Shown: positions 7,709 to 15,519 of the stretch, in pieces
How positions within the stretch are numbered: position 1 is the first letter of the stretch
Layout: the number at the start of each line of letters is the position of its first letter
From: an uncultured bacterium
GTDB taxonomy: Bacteria > Bacteroidota > Bacteroidia > Bacteroidales > Marinifilaceae
Direction of reading: 5' to 3'
DNA length: 35,509 nucleotides
Assembly: GCA_905216195.1 (NCBI GenBank)
Contig: CAJMSX010000040.1
Span: 1-35,509, forward strand
Made by a program: the position numbers and the translations under genes
Notes under the pieces: generated by a model
What the model saw: only the letters and a program-made list of their open reading frames with translations
Database searches by the model: none
What the model was told of the DNA's origin: nothing

Positions 7709-8674
7709 ATGGCAATAGAGAATACAGTAGAGAAGGTGAGATGTCTCATCATCGGGTCGGGACCGGCAGGATATACGGCAGCTATATATGCGGCCAGAGC
7801 GAATTTGAAACCGGTATTGTATACGGGATTACAAATGGGCGGCCAATTGACTACTACGACGGAGGTTGAAAATTTTCCCGGTTATCCGGAAGGAGTAACG
7901 GGGCCCGTGATGATGGAAGATATGCGGAAACAGGCGGAACGCTTCGGTACCGATATTCGTTTCGGGAATGTGGACCGGGTCGATTTTTCCGGTCATCCGC
8001 ATCAGGTGACGGTGGACGGTACGAAGCAGATCGAGGCCGATGCGGTCATCATCGCTACGGGAGCTACCGCTAAGTATTTGAATATTCCGGCTGAGGAGCG
8101 TTTCAAAGGGTTGGGTGTGAGTGCCTGTGCTACCTGTGACGGTTTCTTTTACAGGGGTAAAGATGTAGCGGTTGTGGGAGGAGGAGATACGGCCTGTGAA
8201 GAAGCGAGTTATTTAGCGGGGATCTGCCGGAAGGTTTATATGATTGTGCGTAAAAATTATCTCCGGGCGTCTAAAGCTATGCAGGAGCGGGTTTTTAAAA
8301 CCCCGAATATCGAGGTGCTTTTTGAACACAATACCAAAGATTTGTATGGGAGTGACATGGGGTTGGAAGGTGCCCGGCTGGTTTACAAAATGGGCACTCG
8401 GGAAGAGGAGGAACACGATATCCGGATCGACGGTTTTTTCCTGGCTATCGGTCATAAGCCCAATACGGAAATATTTAAGGAGTATATCACGCTGGACGAA
8501 CAGGGGTATATCGTGACGGAAGGTAAATCTTCTCTGACCAATGTTTCGGGCGTATTTGCCGCAGGCGATGTCATGGATCCGATTTATAGGCAGGGAATCA
8601 CTTCAGCCGGCGCAGGTTGCCGGGCGGCCATCGATGCCGAAAGATATCTTGCTGAACTGGAAACCGCTAAATAA
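7709..8674 (+). CDS. trxB: Thioredoxin reductase (NADPH)
   Basis: A cytoplasmic flavoenzyme that passes electrons from NADPH through FAD and a redox disulphide to thioredoxin. The 321-residue length is normal. The FAD-binding motif is GSGPAG (16-21), the active-site pair is CATC (Cys140, Cys143), the NADPH-binding motif is GGGDTA (157-162), and the C-terminal FAD motif is GVFAAGDV (281-288). It is transcribed alone from a TAnnTTTG promoter and ends before a strong hairpin terminator. No thioredoxin gene is nearby. Confidence 0.95.
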   Translation: MAIENTVEKVRCLIIGSGPAGYTAAIYAARANLKPVLYTGLQMGGQLTTTTEVENFPGYPEGVTGPVMMEDMRKQAERFGTDIRFGNVDRVDFSGHPHQVTVDGTKQIEADAVIIATGATAKYLNIPAEERFKGLGVSACATCDGFFYRGKDVAVVGGGDTACEEASYLAGICRKVYMIVRKNYLRASKAMQERVFKTPNIEVLFEHNTKDLYGSDMGLEGARLVYKMGTREEEEHDIRIDGFFLAIGHKPNTEIFKEYITLDEQGYIVTEGKSSLTNVSGVFAAGDVMDPIYRQGITSAGAGCRAAIDAERYLAELETAK

Positions 8675-8801
8675 GGTCCCGAAACAACGGACGAGGAGAG
8701 AGGGGAATGTAGGAAATCCGGGGTCGGTTAGGTTCGTTAGGTTTTTCCGGTTGGACGAAGTTCCTCTGGGAGTTTTGGATCCCGGAGGGAAAATAGGAAT
8801 G

Positions 8802-8829
8802 AAAAAGGTGCTGCAAAGGGCACCTTTTT
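8802..8829. terminator. Bidirectional intrinsic terminator
   Basis: A perfect 10-bp stem, AAAAAGGTGC (8802-8811) with GCACCTTTTT (8820-8829), and an 8-nt loop, between convergent trxB and the DUF2027-Smr gene. Flanking A and T tracts suit both strands. Confidence 0.85.
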
Positions 8830-8835
8830 CGATTT

Positions 8836-9834
8836 TTATTTGATAGTTACCAGGGTTGCTCCGTAGCCGTATTGTTTGAACGAAGCGTCCTGATGCTGAA
8901 AACGTTTATATTTCGTTTGGAGTTCCCAGAGGATTCGTTGACGGAGGACGCCGTCGCCTTTCCCGTGGATGAATACGATTTTCTGCCCTTTTCTTAACTT
9001 ATAGGTTTCCAAAGTTTTATGGAATACGTTCAATTGGTATTCGAGAATGTCTTTGTTTTCCATTCCGGCTGTAGTTTCCAGTAATTGGCCGATGTGCAGG
9101 TCCACTTCCAGTACATGGGCAGGAGGTGTTTTGCGGAGTTTTTTTTCGGCAGGGAGGATATCGGTTTTTTTCTCTTTTACCTCCGAGGAAAACGGAAGCA
9201 GGGTGTATTCTTCTTCTGGCCTGTTTTCTTTTCCCGCTTCCCGTAAGCAAGCGACGGAGGCGAACCATTTGACGTGTTTATAATTTCCCGATTTGCACAG
9301 GGCTACCGGATTTAGTTTTAAGCGGGTGTCGATGGCATTTTTCGGAATGTACACGCCTTTTTGATAAAATATCGCCTGGATCAGAATAGTTTTGATTTGC
9401 TCCAATTCTTTTAAGGTATAGGTCCCGATAAGGACGGTGGTATCCGGAGCGCAGTTTCCGGCCGTTATCCCCAGGTTCTTTTCGTCCTTGGAGTAACCGA
9501 TAGCGTAAAGACACTGTTGGTCGGTATCGTTTACGAAATGCAAGTCGTAACGGCTACCGGATAAGTTTGCGAAATTATCGGGTACCAGGGCGATGTAGAC
9601 GGTGTCCGTAGGTTGTGTTTCAATTTTTTTCTGTGCCGGAATGTTTTCCGGTGCAGAAGAAACAGGTTGCGGCTGGGAGTGAACGACTACCAGATCGCTG
9701 ATGCTCGCCGGAATCTCGAATCCGTATTCCTCACAATATACATTGACGGTTTTCGCGTCGATTAATCCCGTAACTTTTCCTTCCAGCTTTTCTGAAATAA
9801 ATTTTACCGTATCTCCGATTCTGATCTGATTCAT
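8836..9834 (-). CDS. DUF2027 domain protein with C-terminal Smr domain
   Basis: A 332-residue protein with the architecture common in Bacteroidota. Residues 1-52 are a small beta-rich N-terminal domain (GDTVKFISEKLEGKVTGL). A linker follows, then a DUF2027 beta-sandwich (about 75-215), a charged linker, and an Smr domain (about 243-332). The Smr motifs DLHIGQL (245-251) and HGKGDGVLR (290-298) correspond to the DLHG- and HGxG-type signatures of MutS2/Smr nucleases. Smr domains nick DNA or RNA, but the job of this fusion is not established as far as I know. It is monocistronic, with a -7 element at 9887-9894 and a terminator shared with trxB. Confidence 0.88.
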   Translation of the reverse strand: MNQIRIGDTVKFISEKLEGKVTGLIDAKTVNVYCEEYGFEIPASISDLVVVHSQPQPVSSAPENIPAQKKIETQPTDTVYIALVPDNFANLSGSRYDLHFVNDTDQQCLYAIGYSKDEKNLGITAGNCAPDTTVLIGTYTLKELEQIKTILIQAIFYQKGVYIPKNAIDTRLKLNPVALCKSGNYKHVKWFASVACLREAGKENRPEEEYTLLPFSSEVKEKKTDILPAEKKLRKTPPAHVLEVDLHIGQLLETTAGMENKDILEYQLNVFHKTLETYKLRKGQKIVFIHGKGDGVLRQRILWELQTKYKRFQHQDASFKQYGYGATLVTIK

Positions 9835-9886
9835 GTGATGGTTGCGTTAAATTCCGGTTGTAAAGCCGGTTGTGGTTTCCATACGG

Positions 9887-9894
9887 CAAAATTA
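9887..9894 (-). promoter_or_regulatory. -7 promoter element of the DUF2027-Smr gene
   Basis: The minus strand reads TAATTTTG, a full match to TAnnTTTG, 52 bp before the ATG at 9834. No clear -33 at normal spacing. Confidence 0.5.
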
Positions 9895-10006
9895 GTGCTT
9901 TCCTTTCAAATTCCGGCGTTCCGGTAAAACTAATTATTCCGTTCTTTCCGGCCAACCTTCCGGCTTTTACTTCGTAAAACTTTTGCTTGCAACTAATTTA
10001 CGATGT

Positions 10007-10849
10007 ATGAAGTATACAGTTTTGATTTTGTATGTATTCGGACTGATGACGATGCCGGCCTGGCTGTACGGACAGGGAAAAGAAACGGGCAAAAAGGTCA
10101 GGCGTGACAGTGTAGCGGACGATCTCGGTACTATTCCTGCATTTACCATCTATAAAGACAACTATATCATTACAGGTACGAATTTTTCGGGCGGTAAAAT
10201 CAACAAATACAATTCGGATGCCAAATTTCAGATTAGTTTACGGCACCGGCTTTATAAAAGTATGCTACCCTGGCGCATCTATCTTTTTTTCACCTATACG
10301 CAGCGGTCGTTTTGGGACATTTACCGGAAATCGGCCCCCTTTACCGAAACGAATTACAATCCTTCATTGGGATTCGGACATAATTTTGTAAAGGACGACC
10401 GGATTGTGGCTTTGGCTTCCCTGCAATTCGAGCATGAATCGAATGGGCGCGATAGCATTTGGTCCCGTAGCTGGAATAAAATCAGCCTGATGGGTTTGTA
10501 CGCTTTTAATCAGAACTATACGTTGCAGGCTAAATGCTGGATCCCCATTATGGTTGCTAAAGAAAATAAACATCTGGCCTCTTATGCCGGTATCGCTCAG
10601 ATAGCGGGTACTTACACCAGCAATAATAAACGGTTGAATTGTTCCGTTTTAATGATAAAGCGTAGCGGTTGGGATTTGAGTGCCAACTGGCAGATTGAAA
10701 TTGCATATAAAATATTCCGTTTGGATAACCAGTATTTTTTTCTTCAATATTATAACGGGTACGGGGAAAGCATGCTCGATTTCGACCGGTTTCAACGCTG
10801 TTTGCGCATAGGAATCGTTATTAAGCCCAATTCTTTTACTATTTTTTAG
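10007..10849 (+). CDS. pldA: Outer-membrane phospholipase A (OMPLA family)
   Basis: A calcium-dependent outer-membrane beta-barrel phospholipase A1/A2 that hydrolyses misplaced phospholipids. Numbering from ATG 10007, residues 1-22 form a signal peptide (cleavage near YGQ). The catalytic signature FEHESNGR gives His143 and Ser145, and RSWN gives Asn157. These almost coincide with the His142/Ser144/Asn156 triad of the E. coli enzyme. The rest is aromatic alternating strands with a terminal Phe (SFTIF), as expected of a barrel. An in-frame TTG at 9983 would add eight residues before the signal peptide and is less likely. It stands alone. Confidence 0.88.
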   Translation: MKYTVLILYVFGLMTMPAWLYGQGKETGKKVRRDSVADDLGTIPAFTIYKDNYIITGTNFSGGKINKYNSDAKFQISLRHRLYKSMLPWRIYLFFTYTQRSFWDIYRKSAPFTETNYNPSLGFGHNFVKDDRIVALASLQFEHESNGRDSIWSRSWNKISLMGLYAFNQNYTLQAKCWIPIMVAKENKHLASYAGIAQIAGTYTSNNKRLNCSVLMIKRSGWDLSANWQIEIAYKIFRLDNQYFFLQYYNGYGESMLDFDRFQRCLRIGIVIKPNSFTIF

Positions 10850-11091
10850 GGCCGGGAAACAGCGGAGGGACCCGTTTGTTTGAGAGGTGTGACTTTTTCG
10901 GATCTTCCGGGTTTTAAACCGGTTTCCCGGAGGCAGGCTTTGGATGGTTTTTCGGCTTCGAGAGGGGTTTTTACCGGAGATAACGAAAAGACGTGGAAGT
11001 GTGGAGCAAAAAATCGGATAAACATTTTTCGAAATCGATTGAAAATATTAAATTAGCACTTTCATTCAAAGTATAATTAAATCATTACGCA
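10850..11091 (+). other. 242-bp gap upstream of hutU
   Basis: No gene seen. Near its 3' end is a 6-bp inverted repeat, ATTTTC (11025-11030) and GAAAAT (11041-11046) with a 10-bp spacer, about 45 bp before the hutU ATG. It could be a regulatory site, but arms this short in AT-rich DNA arise easily. No perfect TAnnTTTG was found for hutU. Confidence 0.3.
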
Positions 11092-13101
11092 ATGACACTA
11101 CAGGAATTTCAGCAGTCAATCCGGGAAGGGATACCCGATACTCTCCCGGCTCCCAAACCTTATGATCCGGACATCAATCATGCTCCTAAAAGGAAGGATA
11201 TATTAAATCCGCAAGAAAAAAAACTGGCGTTGCGGAATGCTTTACGTTATTTCGATCCGAAGTATCACGCTGTATTGGCTCCGGAATTTGCAGAAGAGCT
11301 GGAAAAATACGGTAGAATTTATATGTACCGTTTTCGTCCCGACTATGAGATGTATGCCCGGCCGATTCACGATTATCCCCACCGCAGTTTGCAGGCGGCG
11401 GCTATCATGGTGATGATCACCAATAATCTGGATAAAGCGGTGGCCCAGCATCCTCATGAATTGATTACTTACGGGGGAAACGGGGCGGTATTCCAAAATT
11501 GGGCCCAATACCGGCTGACGATGAAATACCTGTCGGAAATGACGGATGAACAGACTTTGGTGATGTATTCCGGTCATCCGCTGGGATTATTCCCTTCCCA
11601 TCGGGAGGCTCCGCGGGTAGTCGTTACGAACGGAATGGTTATTCCGAATTATTCCAAGCCCGACGATTGGGAAAAATTCAATGCTTTAGGAGTTTCCCAA
11701 TACGGTCAGATGACTGCCGGTTCGTATATGTATATCGGTCCGCAGGGTATTGTGCATGGTACGACGATTACGGTACTGAATGCGGGACGGAAAATTTCGA
11801 AGCATGGGGAGGATTTGAGGGGTAAATTATTGGTAACGGCCGGTTTGGGCGGAATGTCGGGAGCTCAACCGAAGGCGGGGAATATTGCGGGATGTATCAG
11901 TATCACCGCTGAGATCAATCCGAAAGCGACCCAAACCCGTTATTCCCAGAAGTGGGTAGATGAGGTGATCGACGATCTGGAGGTTTTGATGGAAAGGGTG
12001 AAAAAGGCCCGTGAAAATAAAGAAGTCGTTTCTCTTGCTTACCAGGGAAATGTAGTGGATTTGTGGGAGCGGCTGGCGGAAGGCGATATACCGGTGGAAT
12101 TGGGGTCCGATCAGACTTCTTTGCACAATCCCTGGGCAGGCGGTTATTATCCGGTGGACGTATCTTTTGAAGAGAGCAAGCGGATGATGTCCGAAGAACC
12201 GGAGCTTTTTAAGGAAAAAGTGCAGGTATCCCTGCGTCGTCATGTAGCGGCCATCAACCGCTGTGTCGAACGTTTCGGTACATATTTCTTTGATTACGGG
12301 AATGCTTTTCTGCTGGAATCTTCCCGGGCGGGAGCCGATATTTTGAAAGAAGATGGCAGCTTTAAATATCCCTCGTATGTACAGGACATTATGGGACCGA
12401 TGTGTTTCGATTACGGTTTCGGGCCTTTCCGCTGGGTATGTACGAGCGGGGATCCGAAGGATTTGGCTAAAACGGACGAATTGGCGGCCCGGGTGCTGGA
12501 AGAACTGGCCCGCACCTCTCCGGCAGAAATACAACAACAGATGCATGATAACATACGCTGGATTAAGGCTGCCGGTGAAAACCGTCTGGTAGTCGGTTCT
12601 CAGGCCCGTATTCTGTATGCCGACGCCCAGGGAAGAATCCGGATTGCAGATGCTTTCAACAAGGCTATCGCTTCGGGTGAACTGTCGGCTCCTGTGGTAT
12701 TGGGACGGGATCATCACGATGTGTCGGGTACCGATTCCCCCTTCCGGGAAACTTCTAATATTTATGACGGATCGCAGTTTACAGCGGATATGGCCATTCA
12801 GAATGTTATCGGAGATGCTTTCCGCGGGGCGACCTGGGTGTCTATTCATAATGGAGGAGGTGTAGGTTGGGGAGAAGTGATTAACGGAGGGTTCGGTATG
12901 CTCCTGGACGGAAGTGAAGAAGCCGGCAGAAGATTGAGGATGATGCTGTACTGGGATGTGAACAACGGAATCACCCGCCGGAGCTGGGCGCGTAATGAAG
13001 GTGCCGTTTTTGCGATTAAACGGGCGATGGAAGAAAATCCGCAACTGAAAGTGACGCTTCCTCATTTTGCAGACGATCAATTGATTGAAAGCCTGTTTTA
13101 A
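11092..13101 (+). CDS. hutU: Urocanate hydratase (long form)
   Basis: Converts urocanate to imidazolone propionate in histidine degradation, using tightly bound NAD+. The signatures YGGNGAVFQNWAQ (127-139), GLGGMSGAQPKA (251-262, Rossmann NAD site) and the late block FDYGFGPFRWVCTSGDP are unmistakable. At 669 residues it belongs to the longer bacterial form seen in Bacteroidota rather than the roughly 555-residue enterobacterial type. No hutH, hutI, ftcD or other histidine-pathway gene lies within the window, which is odd because these are often clustered. The stop codon sits inside a perfect 26-bp palindrome. Confidence 0.95.
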   Translation: MTLQEFQQSIREGIPDTLPAPKPYDPDINHAPKRKDILNPQEKKLALRNALRYFDPKYHAVLAPEFAEELEKYGRIYMYRFRPDYEMYARPIHDYPHRSLQAAAIMVMITNNLDKAVAQHPHELITYGGNGAVFQNWAQYRLTMKYLSEMTDEQTLVMYSGHPLGLFPSHREAPRVVVTNGMVIPNYSKPDDWEKFNALGVSQYGQMTAGSYMYIGPQGIVHGTTITVLNAGRKISKHGEDLRGKLLVTAGLGGMSGAQPKAGNIAGCISITAEINPKATQTRYSQKWVDEVIDDLEVLMERVKKARENKEVVSLAYQGNVVDLWERLAEGDIPVELGSDQTSLHNPWAGGYYPVDVSFEESKRMMSEEPELFKEKVQVSLRRHVAAINRCVERFGTYFFDYGNAFLLESSRAGADILKEDGSFKYPSYVQDIMGPMCFDYGFGPFRWVCTSGDPKDLAKTDELAARVLEELARTSPAEIQQQMHDNIRWIKAAGENRLVVGSQARILYADAQGRIRIADAFNKAIASGELSAPVVLGRDHHDVSGTDSPFRETSNIYDGSQFTADMAIQNVIGDAFRGATWVSIHNGGGVGWGEVINGGFGMLLDGSEEAGRRLRMMLYWDVNNGITRRSWARNEGAVFAIKRAMEENPQLKVTLPHFADDQLIESLF

Positions 13102-13112
13102 AACAGGCTTTC
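13087..13112 (+). terminator. Perfect palindrome containing the hutU stop codon
   Basis: The two 13-nt arms GAAAGCCTGTTTT and AAAACAGGCTTTC abut with no spacer, and the stop TAA spans the centre. In RNA this forms a stable hairpin covering the last four codons. No T-tract follows, so it may protect the 3' end or assist the second terminator downstream. Confidence 0.55.
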
Positions 13113-13144
13113 CCATCTATAAGCCGATAAGGACGTATAAAAAC

Positions 13145-13178
13145 AAAAAAAATCGCTAAAAACTAGCGATTTTTTTTT
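13145..13178. terminator. Bidirectional intrinsic terminator
   Basis: A 14-bp stem, eight A plus TCGCTA (13145-13158) with TAGCGA plus eight T (13164-13177), and a 5-nt loop. It terminates hutU on the plus strand and the tRNA-Gln transcript on the minus strand, immediately beyond the tRNA 3' end. Confidence 0.85.
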
Positions 13179-13179
13179 G

Positions 13180-13250
13180 TTGTTCAACAAGGATTCGAAC
13201 CTTGACTAACAGGACCAGAATCTGTTGTGCTGCCATTACACCATTGAACA
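13180..13250 (-). tRNA. tRNA-Gln (anticodon CTG)
   Basis: A 71-nt cloverleaf on the minus strand. The acceptor arms are TGTTCAA and TTGAACA, all seven pairs matched. The D-arm is GTG/CAC with TAATGGCAG. The anticodon loop TTCTGGT gives CTG, which reads CAG. The T-arm is CAAGG, TTCGAAT, CCTTG. The lowest anticodon-stem pair is A-C, and the discriminator is A. CCA is not encoded. A perfect promoter lies about 23 bp upstream and the terminator directly follows. Confidence 0.93.
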
Positions 13251-13272
13251 ATGAGGTGTTATTTCAACGCCA

Positions 13273-13302
13273 CAAAAGTAATGTTTTTTTTTATTTCCCC
13301 AA
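13273..13302 (-). promoter_or_regulatory. Promoter of tRNA-Gln
   Basis: On the minus strand TTG (13302-13300), a 19-bp spacer, then TACTTTTG (13280-13273), all matching the TTG / TAnnTTTG consensus, 22 bp before the tRNA 5' end. Confidence 0.75.
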
Positions 13303-13340
13303 AGAACAAAAATGTTTTTTTCGGTAGGTTCGGATTCTTT

Positions 13341-15275
13341 TTAGGATTCCTTATGATACCATTCTTGTCCATAGATAAATGTCAATAAAGTAAGGTCGTC
13401 GCTTTGTTCGTATGCTTTTACATGTCGCCGGATATCGTTCCTGATTTTTTCAATAAATTCCCGCGGATGAAGTTCGTTATTTGCTTGTATGACTTTCAGT
13501 AAGCGTTCTTTGGTATAGAATTCTCCTTTTTCATTTTCTGCATCGGTCGCTCCGTCGGTGTACAACAACATGCCGGAACCGGAAGAAAAGGTATGGGTAT
13601 ATTCTTTATACTGATGTCCGTTTAGGATTCCTAAAGGTAAATCGGAGTGAATTTCAAAAAATGAAATGGAGCGGTCCGGGTAGGTCATTACGGGGGGCAT
13701 ATGTCCTGCATTGCAATATTTCAGTATTCCGGTTTTCAGGTTCAGCATACCGATAAAAAAAGTGACAAACATATCGGCTTCGTTCCTTTCGGCTATGCTT
13801 TTATTCAAAAAAGTGGCGATGTGTGCCGGTGATTCGTGCCGGAGAGATAAGGAACGCAGTAAACTGATGGTAAACGACATCAGCAGAGAAGCCGGAATAC
13901 CTTTGCCGGAGACATCTCCGATGGCGAAATACAAATCGTCTTCCAGAATGAAGAAATCGTACAGATCTCCGCCTACCTGACGGGCAGGTTGCAGAACGGC
14001 ATACAAATCGACTTCGCTTTTTTCAGCGAACAGAGAAAAATTCTGGGGCAGCATACCCATCTGGATATCGTGTGCAATGCGGAGTTCACTTTCGATTTTT
14101 TCCTGGGCGGTGGTAGTTTCCCGGAGGTGACGGATATACTCGGTCAACTGTACCTGCATATCCCGGAAAGAATCGTATAGTTCGCTCATTTCATCTTTAG
14201 TCTGTATATGGGGAAGGGGAGTATTGAAATTACCGGAGGCAATACTCCGGGCCGAGAGGGCGAATTTTTTCAAAGGTTCGGTTACTTTGCGGACAGAAGC
14301 CGAACTGACGACATATAGGAAGAGGAGCAACAAGAGAAAAGAGGCAATGACCATCAGATTGAACCGGTGTAAAGCGTCGAATATTTCATCATAAGGGCAA
14401 ATGAGAGCCATATACCATTCGGTCCCCTGGACAGGACCGTAAAATATAAAAGATTTTACGTGCCGGTCGTAAAAAATATCCATGCCGGTCTGTCCGCTTA
14501 CGATTTGCCGGGCTATGCGGGTAGCTGAGGAATCTTGCATGGCAGCGGTGACGTCGAATAAAGTGGTATCCCTTAAATAATCGTTTCCTTTCCGGCCGAT
14601 GACATAATTTCCTTGCTGATTGACGACGATGATATATGCGTTTTTATAGGAAATATCGGAGTCGATCAGTTGGGAGATGTAGTTCAGGGACAAATCCACC
14701 GAAAAGACACCGATGATACCCCGGTTCTTGTCCCGCAGCGGAACGGAGTAGGTGGACGTAATCACTTCCTTATCTCCGAAATCCTGATAGGGACGGCTCC
14801 AGCGCGCCCTGTTGTTTTCTTTTGTCAGCCGGTACCAGTTTTTTTCATAATAGTCGTAATCGGCATTCAATTGGGTAGTTACCACCGAATCTCCTTTCAT
14901 ATAGGAGTAAGGGGCAAAACAATCGCCTTTTTCAGGGAAATATCCGGGTTCGAAAGCGATGGCGCATCCGAAAATCTCCGGATTGTTGTGAACAATTTGC
15001 CGGGTGATATCAAAAATAGCATCAGGCTGTCCCACGTAGCCGGTAATCAGCCACCCCATGTTATCGGGAATTTTTTCCACAGTGCGTAATAAGCGGGTTA
15101 CCCGTAAGTTGGTTTTGGCCGCCATATTGCTGAACTTTTCATAAGCGTTTTTTATAATGACCTGTCGGGAATAATGATAGAAAACTCCGAAAGCCAATAT
15201 GAAAAGTAGGGTAAGGGAAAAAAGTATATGAAAATTCAAACGAGCGGAAAAAGAATATTTTATTCGTTTCAACAT
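13341..15275 (-). CDS. Membrane sensor PP2C/SpoIIE-type serine phosphatase (Cache-HAMP-PP2C)
   Basis: A 644-residue signalling phosphatase, likely acting on a phosphorylated anti-sigma-factor antagonist or similar protein. The order is: membrane helix 15-34; extracytoplasmic double-Cache-like sensor (about 40-300, with WYRLTKENNRARWSRPY and VFSVDLSL); second helix 307-327; HAMP (about 328-382); coiled linker; and SpoIIE/RsbU phosphatase domain (about 420-640). Metal-site motifs GGDLYDFF (435-442), GDVSGKG (453-459) and LYTDGATDAEN are all present, so it should be active. No anti-sigma kinase, STAS antagonist or sigma factor gene lies nearby, so the partner must be elsewhere. It is monocistronic and convergent in no obvious way with its neighbours. 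Confidence 0.92.
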   Translation of the reverse strand: MLKRIKYSFSARLNFHILFSLTLLFILAFGVFYHYSRQVIIKNAYEKFSNMAAKTNLRVTRLLRTVEKIPDNMGWLITGYVGQPDAIFDITRQIVHNNPEIFGCAIAFEPGYFPEKGDCFAPYSYMKGDSVVTTQLNADYDYYEKNWYRLTKENNRARWSRPYQDFGDKEVITSTYSVPLRDKNRGIIGVFSVDLSLNYISQLIDSDISYKNAYIIVVNQQGNYVIGRKGNDYLRDTTLFDVTAAMQDSSATRIARQIVSGQTGMDIFYDRHVKSFIFYGPVQGTEWYMALICPYDEIFDALHRFNLMVIASFLLLLLFLYVVSSASVRKVTEPLKKFALSARSIASGNFNTPLPHIQTKDEMSELYDSFRDMQVQLTEYIRHLRETTTAQEKIESELRIAHDIQMGMLPQNFSLFAEKSEVDLYAVLQPARQVGGDLYDFFILEDDLYFAIGDVSGKGIPASLLMSFTISLLRSLSLRHESPAHIATFLNKSIAERNEADMFVTFFIGMLNLKTGILKYCNAGHMPPVMTYPDRSISFFEIHSDLPLGILNGHQYKEYTHTFSSGSGMLLYTDGATDAENEKGEFYTKERLLKVIQANNELHPREFIEKIRNDIRRHVKAYEQSDDLTLLTFIYGQEWYHKES

Positions 15276-15298
15276 GGTGTATGACTTTCAGGGGGAAG

Positions 15299-15331
15299 CG
15301 AAGATAACAATATTCTTTCAGAAAAAGGCAA
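15299..15331 (-). promoter_or_regulatory. Possible promoter of the SpoIIE-type phosphatase gene
   Basis: On the minus strand TTG (15331-15329) and TATCTTCG (15306-15299), seven of eight bases of TAnnTTTG including free positions, but the spacer is 22 bp, slightly long. About 24 bp before the ATG. Confidence 0.4.
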
Positions 15332-15461
15332 TCTGTCCGGAAGAGAAGGTTTTTTTTAGTAAATAGGATTTTTGGCCGGATCTTCACGGTCCTGCTCCGA
15401 AGGCATGATGTATACAGTGATACACTTGTAGGGGTACGGATTTCTTGGGTCGTACCGGGTC

Positions 15462-15504
15462 AAAAAAAAGCCGGATAACGTTGGAAGGTTATCCGGTCTT
15501 TTTT
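15462..15504 (-). terminator. Intrinsic terminator of the POT transporter gene
   Basis: A perfect 9-bp stem, CCGGATAAC (15471-15479) with GTTATCCGG (15488-15496), and an 8-nt loop. On the minus strand it is followed by a T-rich tract; the plus side also has TCTTTTTT, so it may act both ways. Confidence 0.8.
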
Positions 15505-15519
15505 ATCATTCGAATGCTT

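Noticed and set aside
7513..7869. 118-codon frame upstream of and into trxB
   Set aside because: It runs through the trxB promoter and 160 bp of trxB coding sequence in another frame; the composition is not protein-like.
11025..11046. ATTTTC-N10-GAAAAT as a hutU operator
   Set aside because: Six-base AT-rich arms are too common to support on their own; mentioned only as part of the gap description.
11827..13116. 429-codon open frame antisense to hutU
   Set aside because: It lies wholly opposite a clear hutU and its protein shows no family motif and a His/Arg/Pro-rich composition typical of shadow frames.
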